Notes: generated by a model from the sequence alone, not told the origin. A stretch of DNA of 64,000 bases from Ferruginibacter sp. (GCA_028288705.1 JAQBNH010000007.1:124001-188000); one strand, 5' to 3'. Positions 18,147-28,171 are shown, numbered from the stretch's first letter. Translations and numbers: made by a program.

Positions 18147-19469
18147 TTAAGCTTTTGCCAGGGGAATGCTAACAGTAAAGCACGAACCTTTTCCAAGCGT
18201 ACTCTCGGCCTTGATCGTACCGTGATGGGCTTCCACCATTGTTTTCACATAACTGAGTCCGAGGCCGAACCCTTTCACGTTATGAATATTCCCTGTATGC
18301 GCGCGATAAAATTTTTCGAAAATCCGGCTAAGGGTTTCTTTATTCATGCCGATACCGTTGTCTTCAATCTTGATTTTCAGTTGGTTACCGGCATTAGAGG
18401 TGGTGAGCTTTACTTCCGGCTTGTCTTTGGAATATTTGAGGGCGTTATCAAGAAGGTTATTCACGAGGTTGGTGAAATGCACTTCGTCTGCCATGATCAC
18501 ATCGCGGCTGGCATCTAATTGCGAGATAAGTTTGCCTTCTTTTTCAGCCACGGGCAAACCGATATTATTCAGGGCACTTGTGATCAGGGTATGGGCAGAC
18601 AATTTCTTAAGGTTCAACTGGACTTCCTGTTTATCGAGTAAAGCCGCCTGCAGGATCGTTTCCACCTGCTTATTCATCCGCTTATTTTCTTCCTTAATAA
18701 TCCCCGTAAAATAATTGGTCTTTTCTTTATCATTCACCACTTTTTCATTCTTCAGCGCATCAACCGCCAGCGAAATGGTTGCCAGTGGCGTTTTGAACTC
18801 ATGGGTCATATTATTGATGAAATCAGATTTGATCTCACTCAATTTCTTTTGGCGCAACAAGGTACGTATCGTGAGGAAAAAGGCGGTCGTGATAATGATG
18901 GTAAAAAGAATAGCACCAAGGATAAACCAGGTGATCTCTTTCAATACAATTGTGCGCTGATGGGGAACGATTACAACGAGGAATTCCTCCATCGCCAGGT
19001 TCTCGAGATTGCTGCCACTGGGCGGTTGCAACACGTAAGTGTATTGGAGATTGTTGGCCGAATCTGTGAAATATTTAAAAAATCCTTCCGTTTCTATTTG
19101 TTCGCCTGTGAGAGAATTTTGCGAAACGGCAAATTCAAAAGGAACATTTTTCAAAAAATATTTATCAAATGATGCGCGCAGGATATTGCGAATATCTTCT
19201 TTTGAAAACCGTTGAATCACTGATGGTTTTGAAAATTCCATCTTCAACTTGTCGGAAGGGAAAAGTAAATCGGTTTTTTTGGTTCGGGGGATGAAAGAAT
19301 TATCCTCCATCAATTTTGAGCCGGCATCATCTGTAGCCTTGATCACGTTTTCTTCCAGCTGCTGTTCTTTCACAGACTTCGCACTCTTCAACCATAAAAA
19401 CTGGAAAAAAATTAATCCCAATAAACTCAGCAAAGTGAGAACAGTTATAATTGGGAAAATTTTTTTCAT
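18147..19469 (-). CDS. Orphan sensor histidine kinase
   Basis: Membrane-bound two-component kinase of 440 residues. It has two transmembrane helices (about residues 5-27 and 175-200) flanking a periplasmic sensor of unknown ligand. Then come a HisKA domain with the phospho-accepting histidine in NNMTHEFKTPLATI and an HATPase domain with N box NLLDNALKYS, G1 IEDNGIGM and G2 GFGLGLSYV. No response regulator is adjacent. Architecture and motifs are close to the kinase at 41604-42875, so the two are probably paralogues. It is transcribed towards mraZ with 189 bases between, and a strong TTG-N17-TACCTTTG promoter lies upstream. Confidence 0.95.
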   Translation of the reverse strand: MKKIFPIITVLTLLSLLGLIFFQFLWLKSAKSVKEQQLEENVIKATDDAGSKLMEDNSFIPRTKKTDLLFPSDKLKMEFSKPSVIQRFSKEDIRNILRASFDKYFLKNVPFEFAVSQNSLTGEQIETEGFFKYFTDSANNLQYTYVLQPPSGSNLENLAMEEFLVVIVPHQRTIVLKEITWFILGAILFTIIITTAFFLTIRTLLRQKKLSEIKSDFINNMTHEFKTPLATISLAVDALKNEKVVNDKEKTNYFTGIIKEENKRMNKQVETILQAALLDKQEVQLNLKKLSAHTLITSALNNIGLPVAEKEGKLISQLDASRDVIMADEVHFTNLVNNLLDNALKYSKDKPEVKLTTSNAGNQLKIKIEDNGIGMNKETLSRIFEKFYRAHTGNIHNVKGFGLGLSYVKTMVEAHHGTIKAESTLGKGSCFTVSIPLAKA

Positions 19470-19503
19470 GTTAAGGCGATCGTAAAGAAAATGATTTGCG
19501 GGG

Positions 19504-19534
19504 CAAAGGTAAATGACTAATAGGTTAGCAAAAA
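19504..19534 (-). promoter_or_regulatory. Bacteroidota-type promoter for the orphan kinase
   Basis: Minus strand: TTTTTG (19529-19534), 17 bases, then TACCTTTG (19504-19511), a full match to TTG...TAnnTTTG. The predicted start is near 19497, 28 bases before the ATG at 19469. Confidence 0.6.
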
Positions 19535-19703
19535 GTTTTATACCTGATTTGGAATTTTATTAACGATGAGCTCAAGTAAGCCCGTGAAGCTATTGCCTGG
19601 ATTGAATTTGAACAATTTCTCGCGGTGCGCATCCACCTCGTAATTCCGTTTTGCACAGCGGATATTTTATGGAATTTTCTCAAAATATTTATACTTTAGT
19701 TCT

Positions 19704-20258
19704 ATGAAGGCACCCATCACAGGCACGCTATTGATCGCAGAACCTTTTTTGAAGGATCCTAATTTTGCGCGAACTGTTGTGCTGATGTGCCGTCATGATG
19801 CTGAGGAAGGGAGTTTTGGATTTGTTTTAAATAAAAAATATCATCAAACACTGGATGAATTGATTCCGGAACTTGATGAGTTCCCATATCCTGTCTATCG
19901 CGGCGGCCCTGTGCAGCTGGATACACTTCATTATATTCACCAATACCCATTGTTGCTGCCTGACTCCCAGAAAATTAGCGAGGATATCTATTGGGGCGGC
20001 GATTTTGATATGCTGAAATCCCTAATGATTGAAGGCCGCATTGAGCAGGAGAAAATAAAATTTTTCCTTGGCTACAGCGGGTGGAGTATGGGTCAACTGG
20101 ATGAAGAAATGAAAGAAAACACCTGGCTAACGGTAGGCGGTACACGCCCGATCGTTTTTGAGACAGCAATGGATGATATCTGGAAGGCAAGCCTGCAACA
20201 GCTGGGCGGCAAGTACGAAATGATGATTCACTTCCCGACAGATCCCCAATTGAATTAA
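19704..20258 (+). CDS. YqgE/AlgH (UPF0301) family protein
   Basis: Conserved protein of unclear biochemical role (184 residues). It has the family N-terminus GTLLIAEPFLKDPNFARTVV, then GSFGFVLNK, the glycine/proline motif YRGGPVQLDTLHYIH and FFLGYSGWSMGQLDEE. In some proteobacteria the family is linked to alginate regulation or sits with ruvX, but here it stands alone, divergent from the sensor kinase and 62 bases upstream of an acyltransferase. Confidence 0.92.
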   Translation: MKAPITGTLLIAEPFLKDPNFARTVVLMCRHDAEEGSFGFVLNKKYHQTLDELIPELDEFPYPVYRGGPVQLDTLHYIHQYPLLLPDSQKISEDIYWGGDFDMLKSLMIEGRIEQEKIKFFLGYSGWSMGQLDEEMKENTWLTVGGTRPIVFETAMDDIWKASLQQLGGKYEMMIHFPTDPQLN

Positions 20259-20320
20259 TTTTTTCGAATCACCATATTTCTCTTCATCCCCTTCACTATT
20301 TTACTTCCAAAAATTATTCA

Positions 20321-21280
20321 TTGTTATATCATTTGCTTAGACTACCCGCAAGGCTCGCATTTTGGATCTACTGCAGGAAATTAAGCGTTAGCGATAAAAG
20401 GATTTTTGCTGCTGATGGCCCGTTGCTTATCGCATGTAATCATCCAAATTCTTTCCTCGATGCAATTATTATTTCCACATTGTTCAAGCGGCCGGTTCAC
20501 TCGTTAGCGCGGGGAGATGCATTTAAAAATAAATTTATTGCAAAGTTGCTTCGTGCCATGCATATGCTTCCGGTTTACCGAACCAGCGAAGGCATTGAAA
20601 ATATCGGGCAGAATTATCAAACATTTACGGCCTGCGAAACAATCTTCCAAAACAATGGCATTGTGCTCATATTTAGTGAAGGCCTGTGCATTAACGAATG
20701 GCATCTCCGCGCACTAAAAAAAGGAACCGCCAGAATCGTTTTAAGTAGTTGGGCGGCCGGCATTCCGCTACAAGTGTTGCCGACAGGAATAAATTATCAA
20801 TCCTTTTGTTCTTTCGGAAAAAATATTCACCTTCATTTCGGGCAAAGCTTTTTTAAGGATGCAGTAATAATTGGCGAGGGCTACGGCAAATCGGTGCAGG
20901 CGTTCAATGATCTGTTACGACTAAGGCTGCAGCCGCTGATTTACGAAATACCGCGCGAAGAAAGAGCTGTCCGGGAACGAATTTTTCGTGTTCCGGTTCC
21001 GACCTTAAAAAAAATTCTTCTGATATTACCCGCTTCCGCTGCTGTGCTGTTCCATTTCCCCTTGTATTTTCCTGTTAAGAAGTTCGCCTGGAAGCTGGGC
21101 GAAGGCTCGGGTCATTACGACTCTTTATTAATTGCCCTCCTGTTTATTGGCTACCCGTTTTACTTAACTACAATTGGTTTGTTCACTTTTTTTCTCTGCG
21201 GAAAAATTGCTGCAATGCTCATCATTTTACTGATGCCGGTCTTTGCACGCTGTTATATCCAGGTAAAAAATCAATTTTAA
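20321..21280 (+). CDS. PlsC-like lysophospholipid/glycerol acyltransferase
   Basis: Probable membrane acyltransferase of the PlsC superfamily (319 residues). The catalytic region is CNHPNSFLDA, where histidine and aspartate are separated by five residues instead of the usual four. It is followed by FSEGLCINEWHLRALKKGTA, corresponding to the substrate-binding block EGxxxxxxxxxxxKxG. Two or three hydrophobic segments lie at the C-terminus (from about residue 225). The only start in frame near the family N-terminus is TTG at 20321. The acyl donor and acceptor cannot be told from sequence. Confidence 0.85.
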   Translation: MLYHLLRLPARLAFWIYCRKLSVSDKRIFAADGPLLIACNHPNSFLDAIIISTLFKRPVHSLARGDAFKNKFIAKLLRAMHMLPVYRTSEGIENIGQNYQTFTACETIFQNNGIVLIFSEGLCINEWHLRALKKGTARIVLSSWAAGIPLQVLPTGINYQSFCSFGKNIHLHFGQSFFKDAVIIGEGYGKSVQAFNDLLRLRLQPLIYEIPREERAVRERIFRVPVPTLKKILLILPASAAVLFHFPLYFPVKKFAWKLGEGSGHYDSLLIALLFIGYPFYLTTIGLFTFFLCGKIAAMLIILLMPVFARCYIQVKNQF

Positions 21281-21310
21281 TTTACACCAAAGACCTTCAT
21301 GTCTAGGCAT

Positions 21311-21338
21311 AAAAAAAGCTCATACGGGGTATGAGCTT
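21311..21338 (-). terminator. Rho-independent terminator after atpC
   Basis: Perfect 10-bp stem AAGCTCATAC / GTATGAGCTT with a 3-base loop (21316-21338). On the minus strand it is followed by seven T residues (21311-21317). It closes the atpD-atpC transcript; the plus-strand side lacks a T run. Confidence 0.88.
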
Positions 21339-21356
21339 AAATATAAATTCAGTTGA

Positions 21357-21611
21357 TTAAATTTCTTCCGCGCCTTCTACTAAAACAGTTGTCTTATTAT
21401 TCAGCACTTCCACAAATCCACCCTGGATATTGTACGAAGAAGTTTGGTTGCTTTTATCTTTCAGAATTTTCAATTTTCCTGCCGTTAATGCACTCACTAA
21501 TGGCGCATGTTTATCAAGCACTTCAAACAAACCGCTGATACCCGGCAGCTGTACACCATATACATCCCCGCTGAATATTTTGCGTTCGGGCGTTAAGATT
21601 TCTAAAGTCAT
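21357..21611 (-). CDS. atpC: ATP synthase F1 epsilon subunit (short form)
   Basis: Central-stalk subunit of F1-ATPase. The N-terminal beta-sandwich is present (MTLEILTPERKIFSGDV, then LPGISGLFEVLDKHAPLVSAL and GGFVEVLNNKTTVLVEGAEE). At 84 residues it ends there and lacks the C-terminal two-helix domain, which in longer epsilon subunits (130-140 residues) inhibits ATP hydrolysis. It lies 53 bases downstream of atpD. Short epsilon subunits are usual in Bacteroidota. Confidence 0.95.
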   Translation of the reverse strand: MTLEILTPERKIFSGDVYGVQLPGISGLFEVLDKHAPLVSALTAGKLKILKDKSNQTSSYNIQGGFVEVLNNKTTVLVEGAEEI

Positions 21612-21664
21612 GTCTACTTATTTTAATGCGATCAATGCCGTGAATGAAAACTAAACAAGCTTAA

Positions 21665-23179
<1,515 letters not shown>

Positions 23180-23209
23180 TTAAAATATATAAGATATAAT
23201 TTTGAGCCG

Positions 23210-23217
23210 CAAAGGTA
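23210..23217 (-). promoter_or_regulatory. Candidate -7 element for atpDC (TACCTTTG)
   Basis: A full TAnnTTTG match on the minus strand 40 bases upstream of the atpD ATG. A TTG lies 14 bases further upstream (23232-23234), slightly closer than the usual 17-20. Confidence 0.45.
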
Positions 23218-23312
23218 AGGGTTGCCGCTTGCAATAAGAAATCAGGAGGCAGATTTTTCGTCGGTTTTTGCCCGATTTTTAAGAACAATTGCAATTTCTT
23301 TGATGATATTTA

Positions 23313-23747
23313 TTATTTTTTTAATTCCAGCATTTGATCTGCCACCGAAATATCGCCCCAACTGATCACCTCTCCTTTCAGACTTTCGACCCGGCAGTTA
23401 TAAATACCACAGTTGATACGAAGCAGGCATTCTCTTGCAGATGGCTTGATAATTAGAAAGATTGCCGCCGTAGCGGGCACAACCTTTTCCACCAACATCA
23501 CTTTTATAGTATTTGTGGTATCGCTGTTAAATACACAAAAACTACAGAAACCACTATTCTTACCTGCGGCCAGTGACGTCGCGGGAGGCTTGTTCTGCCT
23601 GAATAATTTGAGGACATCAATAACAAGCTTTGCTCCTTCGATGTACTGCACTGCTTTGGTGCCCTCCGGTAAAGGGGATTGCGCAGCAACGTTAGCGGGA
23701 AAAAGAAGGGCGAAAAAAATACCGTAACATAGTAATCGCTCACACAT
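23313..23747 (-). CDS. Small secreted protein, unknown function
   Basis: 144 residues. An N-terminal signal peptide (LLCYGIFFALLFPANVAAQ) ends with a likely signal peptidase I site after residue 22. The mature part has several cysteines (GFCSFCVFN, ECLLRINCGIYNCRVE) and a beta-rich pattern, which suggests a disulphide-stabilised periplasmic or exported protein. I do not recognise a family. It is the last of three minus-strand genes for small exported or membrane proteins (23313-24439), but a terminator at 23766-23802 separates it from the other two. Confidence 0.6.
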   Translation of the reverse strand: MCERLLCYGIFFALLFPANVAAQSPLPEGTKAVQYIEGAKLVIDVLKLFRQNKPPATSLAAGKNSGFCSFCVFNSDTTNTIKVMLVEKVVPATAAIFLIIKPSARECLLRINCGIYNCRVESLKGEVISWGDISVADQMLELKK

Positions 23748-23765
23748 GTTCTTTCATTTACGGAT

Positions 23766-23802
23766 GAGAAAAAATGGCCGGCAATCTTGAAGTTGCCGGC
23801 CA
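23766..23802 (-). terminator. Rho-independent terminator
   Basis: Perfect 10-bp stem TGGCCGGCAA / TTGCCGGCCA with an 8-base loop (23775-23802), followed on the minus strand by ATTTTTTCTC. It ends the transcript of the Cys-rich protein and the 37-residue membrane protein. Confidence 0.88.
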
Positions 23803-23807
23803 GGCTA

Positions 23808-23921
23808 CTACTTTGGTTTGCGGAATAACTGGCTGGCCAGGTAACCCAGCGCGAAAGCCATTACACATAAGAATACCCAGAATCCGGTACTTGGGAAGGT
23901 TAACAAGAATACTGTGTTCAT
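23808..23921 (-). CDS. 37-residue single-pass membrane protein
   Basis: A short ORF of 37 codons with a polar start (MNTVFLLTFPSTG), one clear transmembrane helix (about residues 13-31, WVFLCVMAFALGYLASQLF) and a basic tail (RKPK). It starts 8 bases after the stop of the Cys-rich gene upstream and ends 6 bases before a strong terminator. That tight placement supports it as a real gene. No family is recognised; it could be a small regulator or an accessory to the Cys-rich protein. Confidence 0.6.
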   Translation of the reverse strand: MNTVFLLTFPSTGFWVFLCVMAFALGYLASQLFRKPK

Positions 23922-23929
23922 ATACGGGG

Positions 23930-24439
23930 TTATTTGTTTTCTTTCAGGTAGGTATCAATCAACTGACTTACCCGCGGATCAGCAATCAGCCGCTTCATAT
24001 CTGCAATGTACTGATCGCTGAATGCCTTGTTGTCTTCTGCCGATAGTACTACATAATTCGCCGTTCCTGCATCCCCCGTTTTCAGCAGTTTACCCGCCTT
24101 GGCCGTATTGGCATAAACGCGGAAGTCAGCGCTGGCAACATTATTACGGTCGAGGTAATCCATGAATGCATCATACTTTTCCGAATAAAACTTTACCTCC
24201 GATCCCCGTTTGGAGGAAGTTGATTCACAGATGCAACCGCATAATCCAAAGGCCGTCCATGATCCACAGGAACTTCCCGGCTGACAGCAGGTACAACAGC
24301 TCATAAATAAGGAACTGGCCTGGCAAATAGTGTAGCCGGGCTGGCAAGTACAGGTAGCCGTTCCTTCCAGACGTCCTGCTGTTTGAGCATAACTCAGCGT
24401 TGAAATTAAAATTAAAGCAAATACGATTAACTTTTTCAT
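23930..24439 (-). CDS. Cys-rich secreted protein, unknown function
   Basis: 169 residues from ATG at 24439; the frame runs 15 codons further upstream, but this start gives a clean signal peptide (MKKLIVFALILISTLSYAQ). The mature N-terminal part contains about 12 cysteines in about 50 residues, many paired (TCTCQPGYTIC, SCCTCCQPGSSCG, CGCICES). The C-terminal half is a Cys-free, helical region (YDAFMDYLDRNNV, QYIADMKRLIADPRVSQ). The Cys-rich half could bind metal or form a disulphide knot. It is co-transcribed with the 37-residue membrane protein. Confidence 0.65.
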   Translation of the reverse strand: MKKLIVFALILISTLSYAQTAGRLEGTATCTCQPGYTICQASSLFMSCCTCCQPGSSCGSWTAFGLCGCICESTSSKRGSEVKFYSEKYDAFMDYLDRNNVASADFRVYANTAKAGKLLKTGDAGTANYVVLSAEDNKAFSDQYIADMKRLIADPRVSQLIDTYLKENK

Positions 24440-24694
24440 AAAGTGAAAAATTAGAAAACCAGTGGAAGCTTTCGCCATTTTCATACTCCACCTATACGTC
24501 TTACCTTGTTGCTTACGGCAGTGGTCAGAAATAATTCTACCGGCAACACCAGTGTGCTTATAGCTGGTGATGCAGCATAAAAGTATTTCCGGGTTTTCCT
24601 TTTGCCCAGTAGTTTACAACAGGAATGATTGTTTTTTTCTTCGCTATCTTTAACGCCTGTCCCGCCGCCAAAAAGGCTAAATCAACAAATCATT

Positions 24695-25036
24695 ATGAAA
24701 ATTGCATTGCTTACGCTCTTCTTGTCCGGACTGCTTTCGTGCGCGCCATTGCATTCCTTTAAGCGAGACCGGAAATTATTTGAGCAATCCGCAGTCACGA
24801 TGAAGTTCATAGCAGTAGCAGATATGAATGATTCCTATTTCGAAATCAGGGAAAATAATTTTTTTGAATTTTACCGGCAATTATTCGACAGTGTGAAGAA
24901 CACGCAGTATCCCGGAACATATACCAGGACCGGTGATACGTTACTTCTAAATTTTTATGATAAGAAAGGAATTGACATCCTGGGCACAAAAGCCTGGCTC
25001 AATCCTCATAAAAAGGAGATCCGCTTTTTTAAATGA
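24695..25036 (+). CDS. Small lipoprotein, unknown function
   Basis: 113 residues from ATG at 24695. An upstream ATG at 24629 would add an unlikely Pro-rich extension before the signal peptide. The signal peptide ends in the lipobox LLSC (cysteine at residue 16), so the protein is probably an outer-membrane or periplasmic lipoprotein. The mature part (about 95 residues) is mixed alpha/beta, with TYTRTGDTLLLNFYDKKG reminiscent of small beta-barrel lipoproteins. Its stop TGA abuts the stop of the convergent EamA gene, forming TGATCA. Confidence 0.6.
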   Translation: MKIALLTLFLSGLLSCAPLHSFKRDRKLFEQSAVTMKFIAVADMNDSYFEIRENNFFEFYRQLFDSVKNTQYPGTYTRTGDTLLLNFYDKKGIDILGTKAWLNPHKKEIRFFK

Positions 25037-25927
25037 TCAGGTTTCTGCAACAGCCGCATTTTTGCGGTTCGCCAGGTAAACACCGGCAAGGATAACGGCA
25101 AGACAGCCGATTTGCCTGATGCCGATCTTTTCTCCATAAATAATTCCCCAGCCAATTGCTACTACAGGTATACCGTAAGTCACCATTGACGAGAAGACGG
25201 CACCTGCCCGCTTTATGAGCATATAGAAAATGATGGATGCGGCAGCCGTACCAAATATCCCCAAAACAAACGAGTAGCCGCTCGCCAGCAGGATCAGCCC
25301 TGAACTAAAATCCAGGTTAAAGTATCCGGTAAAATACAGCACAATCATTGCCGGAACTGCATTGCTTGTAAGCGCAATGGCCGCGATACGCAAAGAAGGA
25401 ACGGTGCTTAGATGACGATGGACCATATTCACGTTTATGCCATACATGACCGTTGCGAGCACTACATAGGATACATATAAGGCATTGCTGTTTGAACTGA
25501 AATCAGGCTGGCTTAGAAATAACAGGACAGACCCTGCAAAGGCAACGCAAATACCCAGCACCTTATTTTTGGAGGTTTTCGATCGAAAAAAAACGGCTCC
25601 CGTGATGATTACAAAAATCGGTGTAAGCGAGTTTAATACGCCTGCCAGGGCACTATCTATCGCCTGTTCTGCAATACAAAAAAGATAAGCCGGTAACAGG
25701 CTTCCCAGTACGCCAGACAGGAAGACAAGCCCTAATTTATTTTTGGGCACCTGGCGGAAATGCCGGATCGCAACCGGCAGCAACACTAACCCAGATGAAA
25801 TAATGCGTAGAGACGCCACCTGCAGTGCCGATAAACCATTAAGCCCTTCTTTCATCAGGATGAAGCTACTGCCCCAGATAAAAGAGAGGACAATAAAAAT
25901 AAGCCAGTTGAAAAATTTGCTGCTCAA
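25037..25927 (-). CDS. EamA/DMT-family transporter
   Basis: Inner-membrane drug/metabolite transporter superfamily protein with ten hydrophobic helices in two EamA repeats (296 residues). Family features include FIWGSSFILMKEGL near the start, LNSLTPIFVIITG at the end of the first repeat and VTYGIPVVAIGWGIIYGE in the second. The start is TTG at 25927. The substrate is unknown; the family exports amino acids and other metabolites. Confidence 0.9.
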   Translation of the reverse strand: MSSKFFNWLIFIVLSFIWGSSFILMKEGLNGLSALQVASLRIISSGLVLLPVAIRHFRQVPKNKLGLVFLSGVLGSLLPAYLFCIAEQAIDSALAGVLNSLTPIFVIITGAVFFRSKTSKNKVLGICVAFAGSVLLFLSQPDFSSNSNALYVSYVVLATVMYGINVNMVHRHLSTVPSLRIAAIALTSNAVPAMIVLYFTGYFNLDFSSGLILLASGYSFVLGIFGTAAASIIFYMLIKRAGAVFSSMVTYGIPVVAIGWGIIYGEKIGIRQIGCLAVILAGVYLANRKNAAVAET

Positions 25928-26036
25928 ACGCCGGATTTAGGCTGCGAAGTTGAGCAATAATAGGTTGTAAAAAATCTTTTTTTGTTATATAATTATGTAC
26001 ATTGATCAAAATATTTTTAACCCAAAATTTATTGCA

Positions 26037-26411
26037 ATGGGATTCGTAAAAGAATTTAAAGAATTTGCCTTAAAAGGAAATATTGTCGATCTCGCAGTTG
26101 CCGTGATCATTGGTGCTGCGTTTGGCGCCATTATCACATCGCTGGTAGATGATGTTATTACGCCATTGCTGCTTACACCGGCACTCAATGCAGTGGGCGC
26201 TTCTGATATCGGGGCCTTGAAATGGGGGGCGGTTAAATATGGCAGTTTCCTGGCAGCGGTGATCAAATTTATTATGGTGGCGCTCGTACTTTTCTCTGTG
26301 ATCAAGGGGTTGAATAAGTTTAAGAAGAAGGAAGAAGCTGCACCTTCAGGACCGACCGAAACGGACAGGTTGCTGATGGAGATCCGCGATGAGCTTCGCC
26401 GCAGGCCTTAG
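26037..26411 (+). CDS. mscL: Large-conductance mechanosensitive channel
   Basis: Homopentameric inner-membrane channel that opens on hypo-osmotic shock. It has the family N-terminus MGFVKEFKEFALKGNIVDLAVAVIIG with the S1 amphipathic helix and TM1 (residues 1-40), then TM2 (FIMVALVLFSVIKGLNKF, about residues 75-95), and a cytoplasmic helical tail ending LLMEIRDELRR. ATG at 26037 is preferred over the upstream ATG at 25995 because family members begin at MGFVKEF. 124 residues. Confidence 0.95.
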   Translation: MGFVKEFKEFALKGNIVDLAVAVIIGAAFGAIITSLVDDVITPLLLTPALNAVGASDIGALKWGAVKYGSFLAAVIKFIMVALVLFSVIKGLNKFKKKEEAAPSGPTETDRLLMEIRDELRRRP

Positions 26412-26482
26412 TCATTTTATCCACATCTGCGCTGGCAGGAGGCCAACGGCCGGTTTTAAAGAAACTATGGTTTACATTTGCC

Positions 26483-26509
26483 ACTCCCGTTTTCGAACGG
26501 GAGTTTTTA
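26483..26509 (+). terminator. Rho-independent terminator with TTCG tetraloop after mscL
   Basis: Perfect 9-bp stem ACTCCCGTT / AACGGGAGT closed by a TTCG loop and followed by TTTTTATTT. It lies 72 bases after the mscL stop and 16 bases before the scpA start, so scpA must be transcribed by read-through or from a promoter that overlaps the terminator. Confidence 0.88.
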
Positions 26510-26524
26510 TTTAAATCTCTTATT

Positions 26525-27325
26525 GTGAATACTCCGTCTTACCAGATCAAACTCGACCAATTTGAAGGCCCTTTCGACCTGCTCCTCTTTTTTATCGAAA
26601 GGGATGAACTGGATATTTACAATATTCCAATCACCAAGATCACCAACGATTTTCTTGATCATATTCACCAGTCTGAAAAACTAAATATTGAATTAAGCAG
26701 CGAATTCATTTTGTTTATCAGCACCCTGATGCGCATCAAGGCAAAAATGTTGTTGCCAAGAAAAGAACTCGATGCTGCAGGAAATGAAATCGATCCGCGA
26801 CAGGAACTCATCGACAAGATCCTCGAATACAAAAAATTCAAGGAAGCGTCTGCCAAGATGGCCGAAATGGAAGCGGTGCGTATGCTGATGATCAAACGCG
26901 GTAATTTGCAACGCGAATTATCGCAGATCGGTGAAGAAGCGGGTGAGGGCACCGAGATCCAAACCCTCACGTTGTTTAAGCTGATGAAGGCTTTTGAAAA
27001 AGTGGTTCAGCGGCTCCAGGAAAAAAACAACAAACCCGTTCATACCGTTGTGCAATACAAATACACGATGGAAGGGGTACGCGATCATATGCTGGAGATC
27101 AGCCGCGAAGAAAAAACATTGTCTTTTGAAAAGATCTTCGCGGAATGTGAAGACCGGATCCACGCGATCTTTATCTTCCTGAATATGCTCGAACTGGTGC
27201 AACAGAAATTCCTTCATATCCTTATCGGTGAGGGACGCAATAATTTCATTATCGAATACAATGAACACCGCGAAGAAGATCAGTCTACGATGCTCACTTC
27301 GGATGACTTCAGTCACCTGAATTAA
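26525..27325 (+). CDS. scpA: Segregation and condensation protein A
   Basis: Kleisin subunit of the bacterial condensin Smc-ScpAB. The N-terminal Smc-neck binding region is YQIKLDQFEGPFDLLLFFIE, followed by the helical RDELDIYNIPITKIT and LSSEFILFISTLMRIKAKMLLP. A C-terminal winged-helix region includes FLNMLELVQQKFLHI. 266 residues, usual. The start is GTG at 26525. scpB is not in the window. Confidence 0.94.
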   Translation: MNTPSYQIKLDQFEGPFDLLLFFIERDELDIYNIPITKITNDFLDHIHQSEKLNIELSSEFILFISTLMRIKAKMLLPRKELDAAGNEIDPRQELIDKILEYKKFKEASAKMAEMEAVRMLMIKRGNLQRELSQIGEEAGEGTEIQTLTLFKLMKAFEKVVQRLQEKNNKPVHTVVQYKYTMEGVRDHMLEISREEKTLSFEKIFAECEDRIHAIFIFLNMLELVQQKFLHILIGEGRNNFIIEYNEHREEDQSTMLTSDDFSHLN

Positions 27326-27460
27326 ATTCGCGGAGTTCCTTTAGTTAATTATCTTTTCCTTCTTTGCTAACCGCTGCAGCAGCCAAAGATCTGCAATAAT
27401 GGCATGCAACCACTTTGGTATATTATTTGATGTTTAAACATTAATTAAAAAAGAGTTTAT

Positions 27461-28171
27461 ATGAAAATGCTCATCCAAAAAGCAGCAGAAAGGGGTTCAT
27501 CCGATTATGGCTGGTTGAAACCCAACTATTATTTCAGTTTTGGTGGTTACCACAATCCTGAAAAAGTACATTTTGGTTTATTGCGTGTGTTGAATGATGA
27601 TTTCATTGCGGGCGGCGGCGCTTTTCCACCGCATCCTCATGATAATATGGAAATCGTAACCATTCCTTTCACCGGCGCGCTGAAACACAAGGACAGCACG
27701 GGTGGCGTGGGAACGATCCAGGCAGGCGACGTACAAATTATGAGTGCGGGCACAGGCGTTCAACATTCCGAAGCCAATGCCTCAGCAACCGATCCGGTAA
27801 CGTTGTTCCAGATCTGGATCTTTCCAAAAGAGAAGAATATTAAGCCAAGGTATGACCAGCGCAATTTTGATGCAAACGGGCGTATCAATCAATGGCAGAT
27901 CGTTGTTTCCCCGCAGGAAGCCGATGCTGCTTTATGGATCAACCAGGACGCTCGTTTTGCCATGACAAAACTGGAAGCAGGAAAAGAACTTGCATACAAT
28001 AATGCATTCAAAGGCAACGGTGTTTACCTCGTCGTGATCAATGGTTCAATAGAAATTGACGGAAAACAATTTGATAAAAGAGACGCGATCGGTATCTCCG
28101 AAACCGACAATTTCTCGATAAAGGCAACAGCAGATGCAGAATTATTAGCGATAGAAGTACCGATGAAGTAA
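27461..28171 (+). CDS. Pirin-family bicupin
   Basis: Bicupin protein of the pirin/YhhW group (236 residues). The N-terminal cupin holds the metal-binding signature PPHPHDNMEIVT and a third histidine in GTGVQHSEAN, with FQIWIFPKEKN typical of the family. The second cupin (LVVINGSIEIDGKQF, then LLAIEVP) is poorly conserved in metal ligands, as usual. Some family members cleave quercetin; the physiological substrate is unknown. It stands alone with its own terminator. Confidence 0.92.
   Translation: MKMLIQKAAERGSSDYGWLKPNYYFSFGGYHNPEKVHFGLLRVLNDDFIAGGGAFPPHPHDNMEIVTIPFTGALKHKDSTGGVGTIQAGDVQIMSAGTGVQHSEANASATDPVTLFQIWIFPKEKNIKPRYDQRNFDANGRINQWQIVVSPQEADAALWINQDARFAMTKLEAGKELAYNNAFKGNGVYLVVINGSIEIDGKQFDKRDAIGISETDNFSIKATADAELLAIEVPMK

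Noticed and set aside
23775-23802. Palindrome as an attachment site or insertion-element end
   Set aside because: It is followed by a T run on the minus strand and sits just after a gene end, the pattern of a terminator; no duplicate copy or transposase is near.
25037-25927. Antibiotic-efflux assignment for the EamA transporter
   Set aside because: The superfamily is broad and nothing in the sequence or neighbourhood points to a drug substrate.
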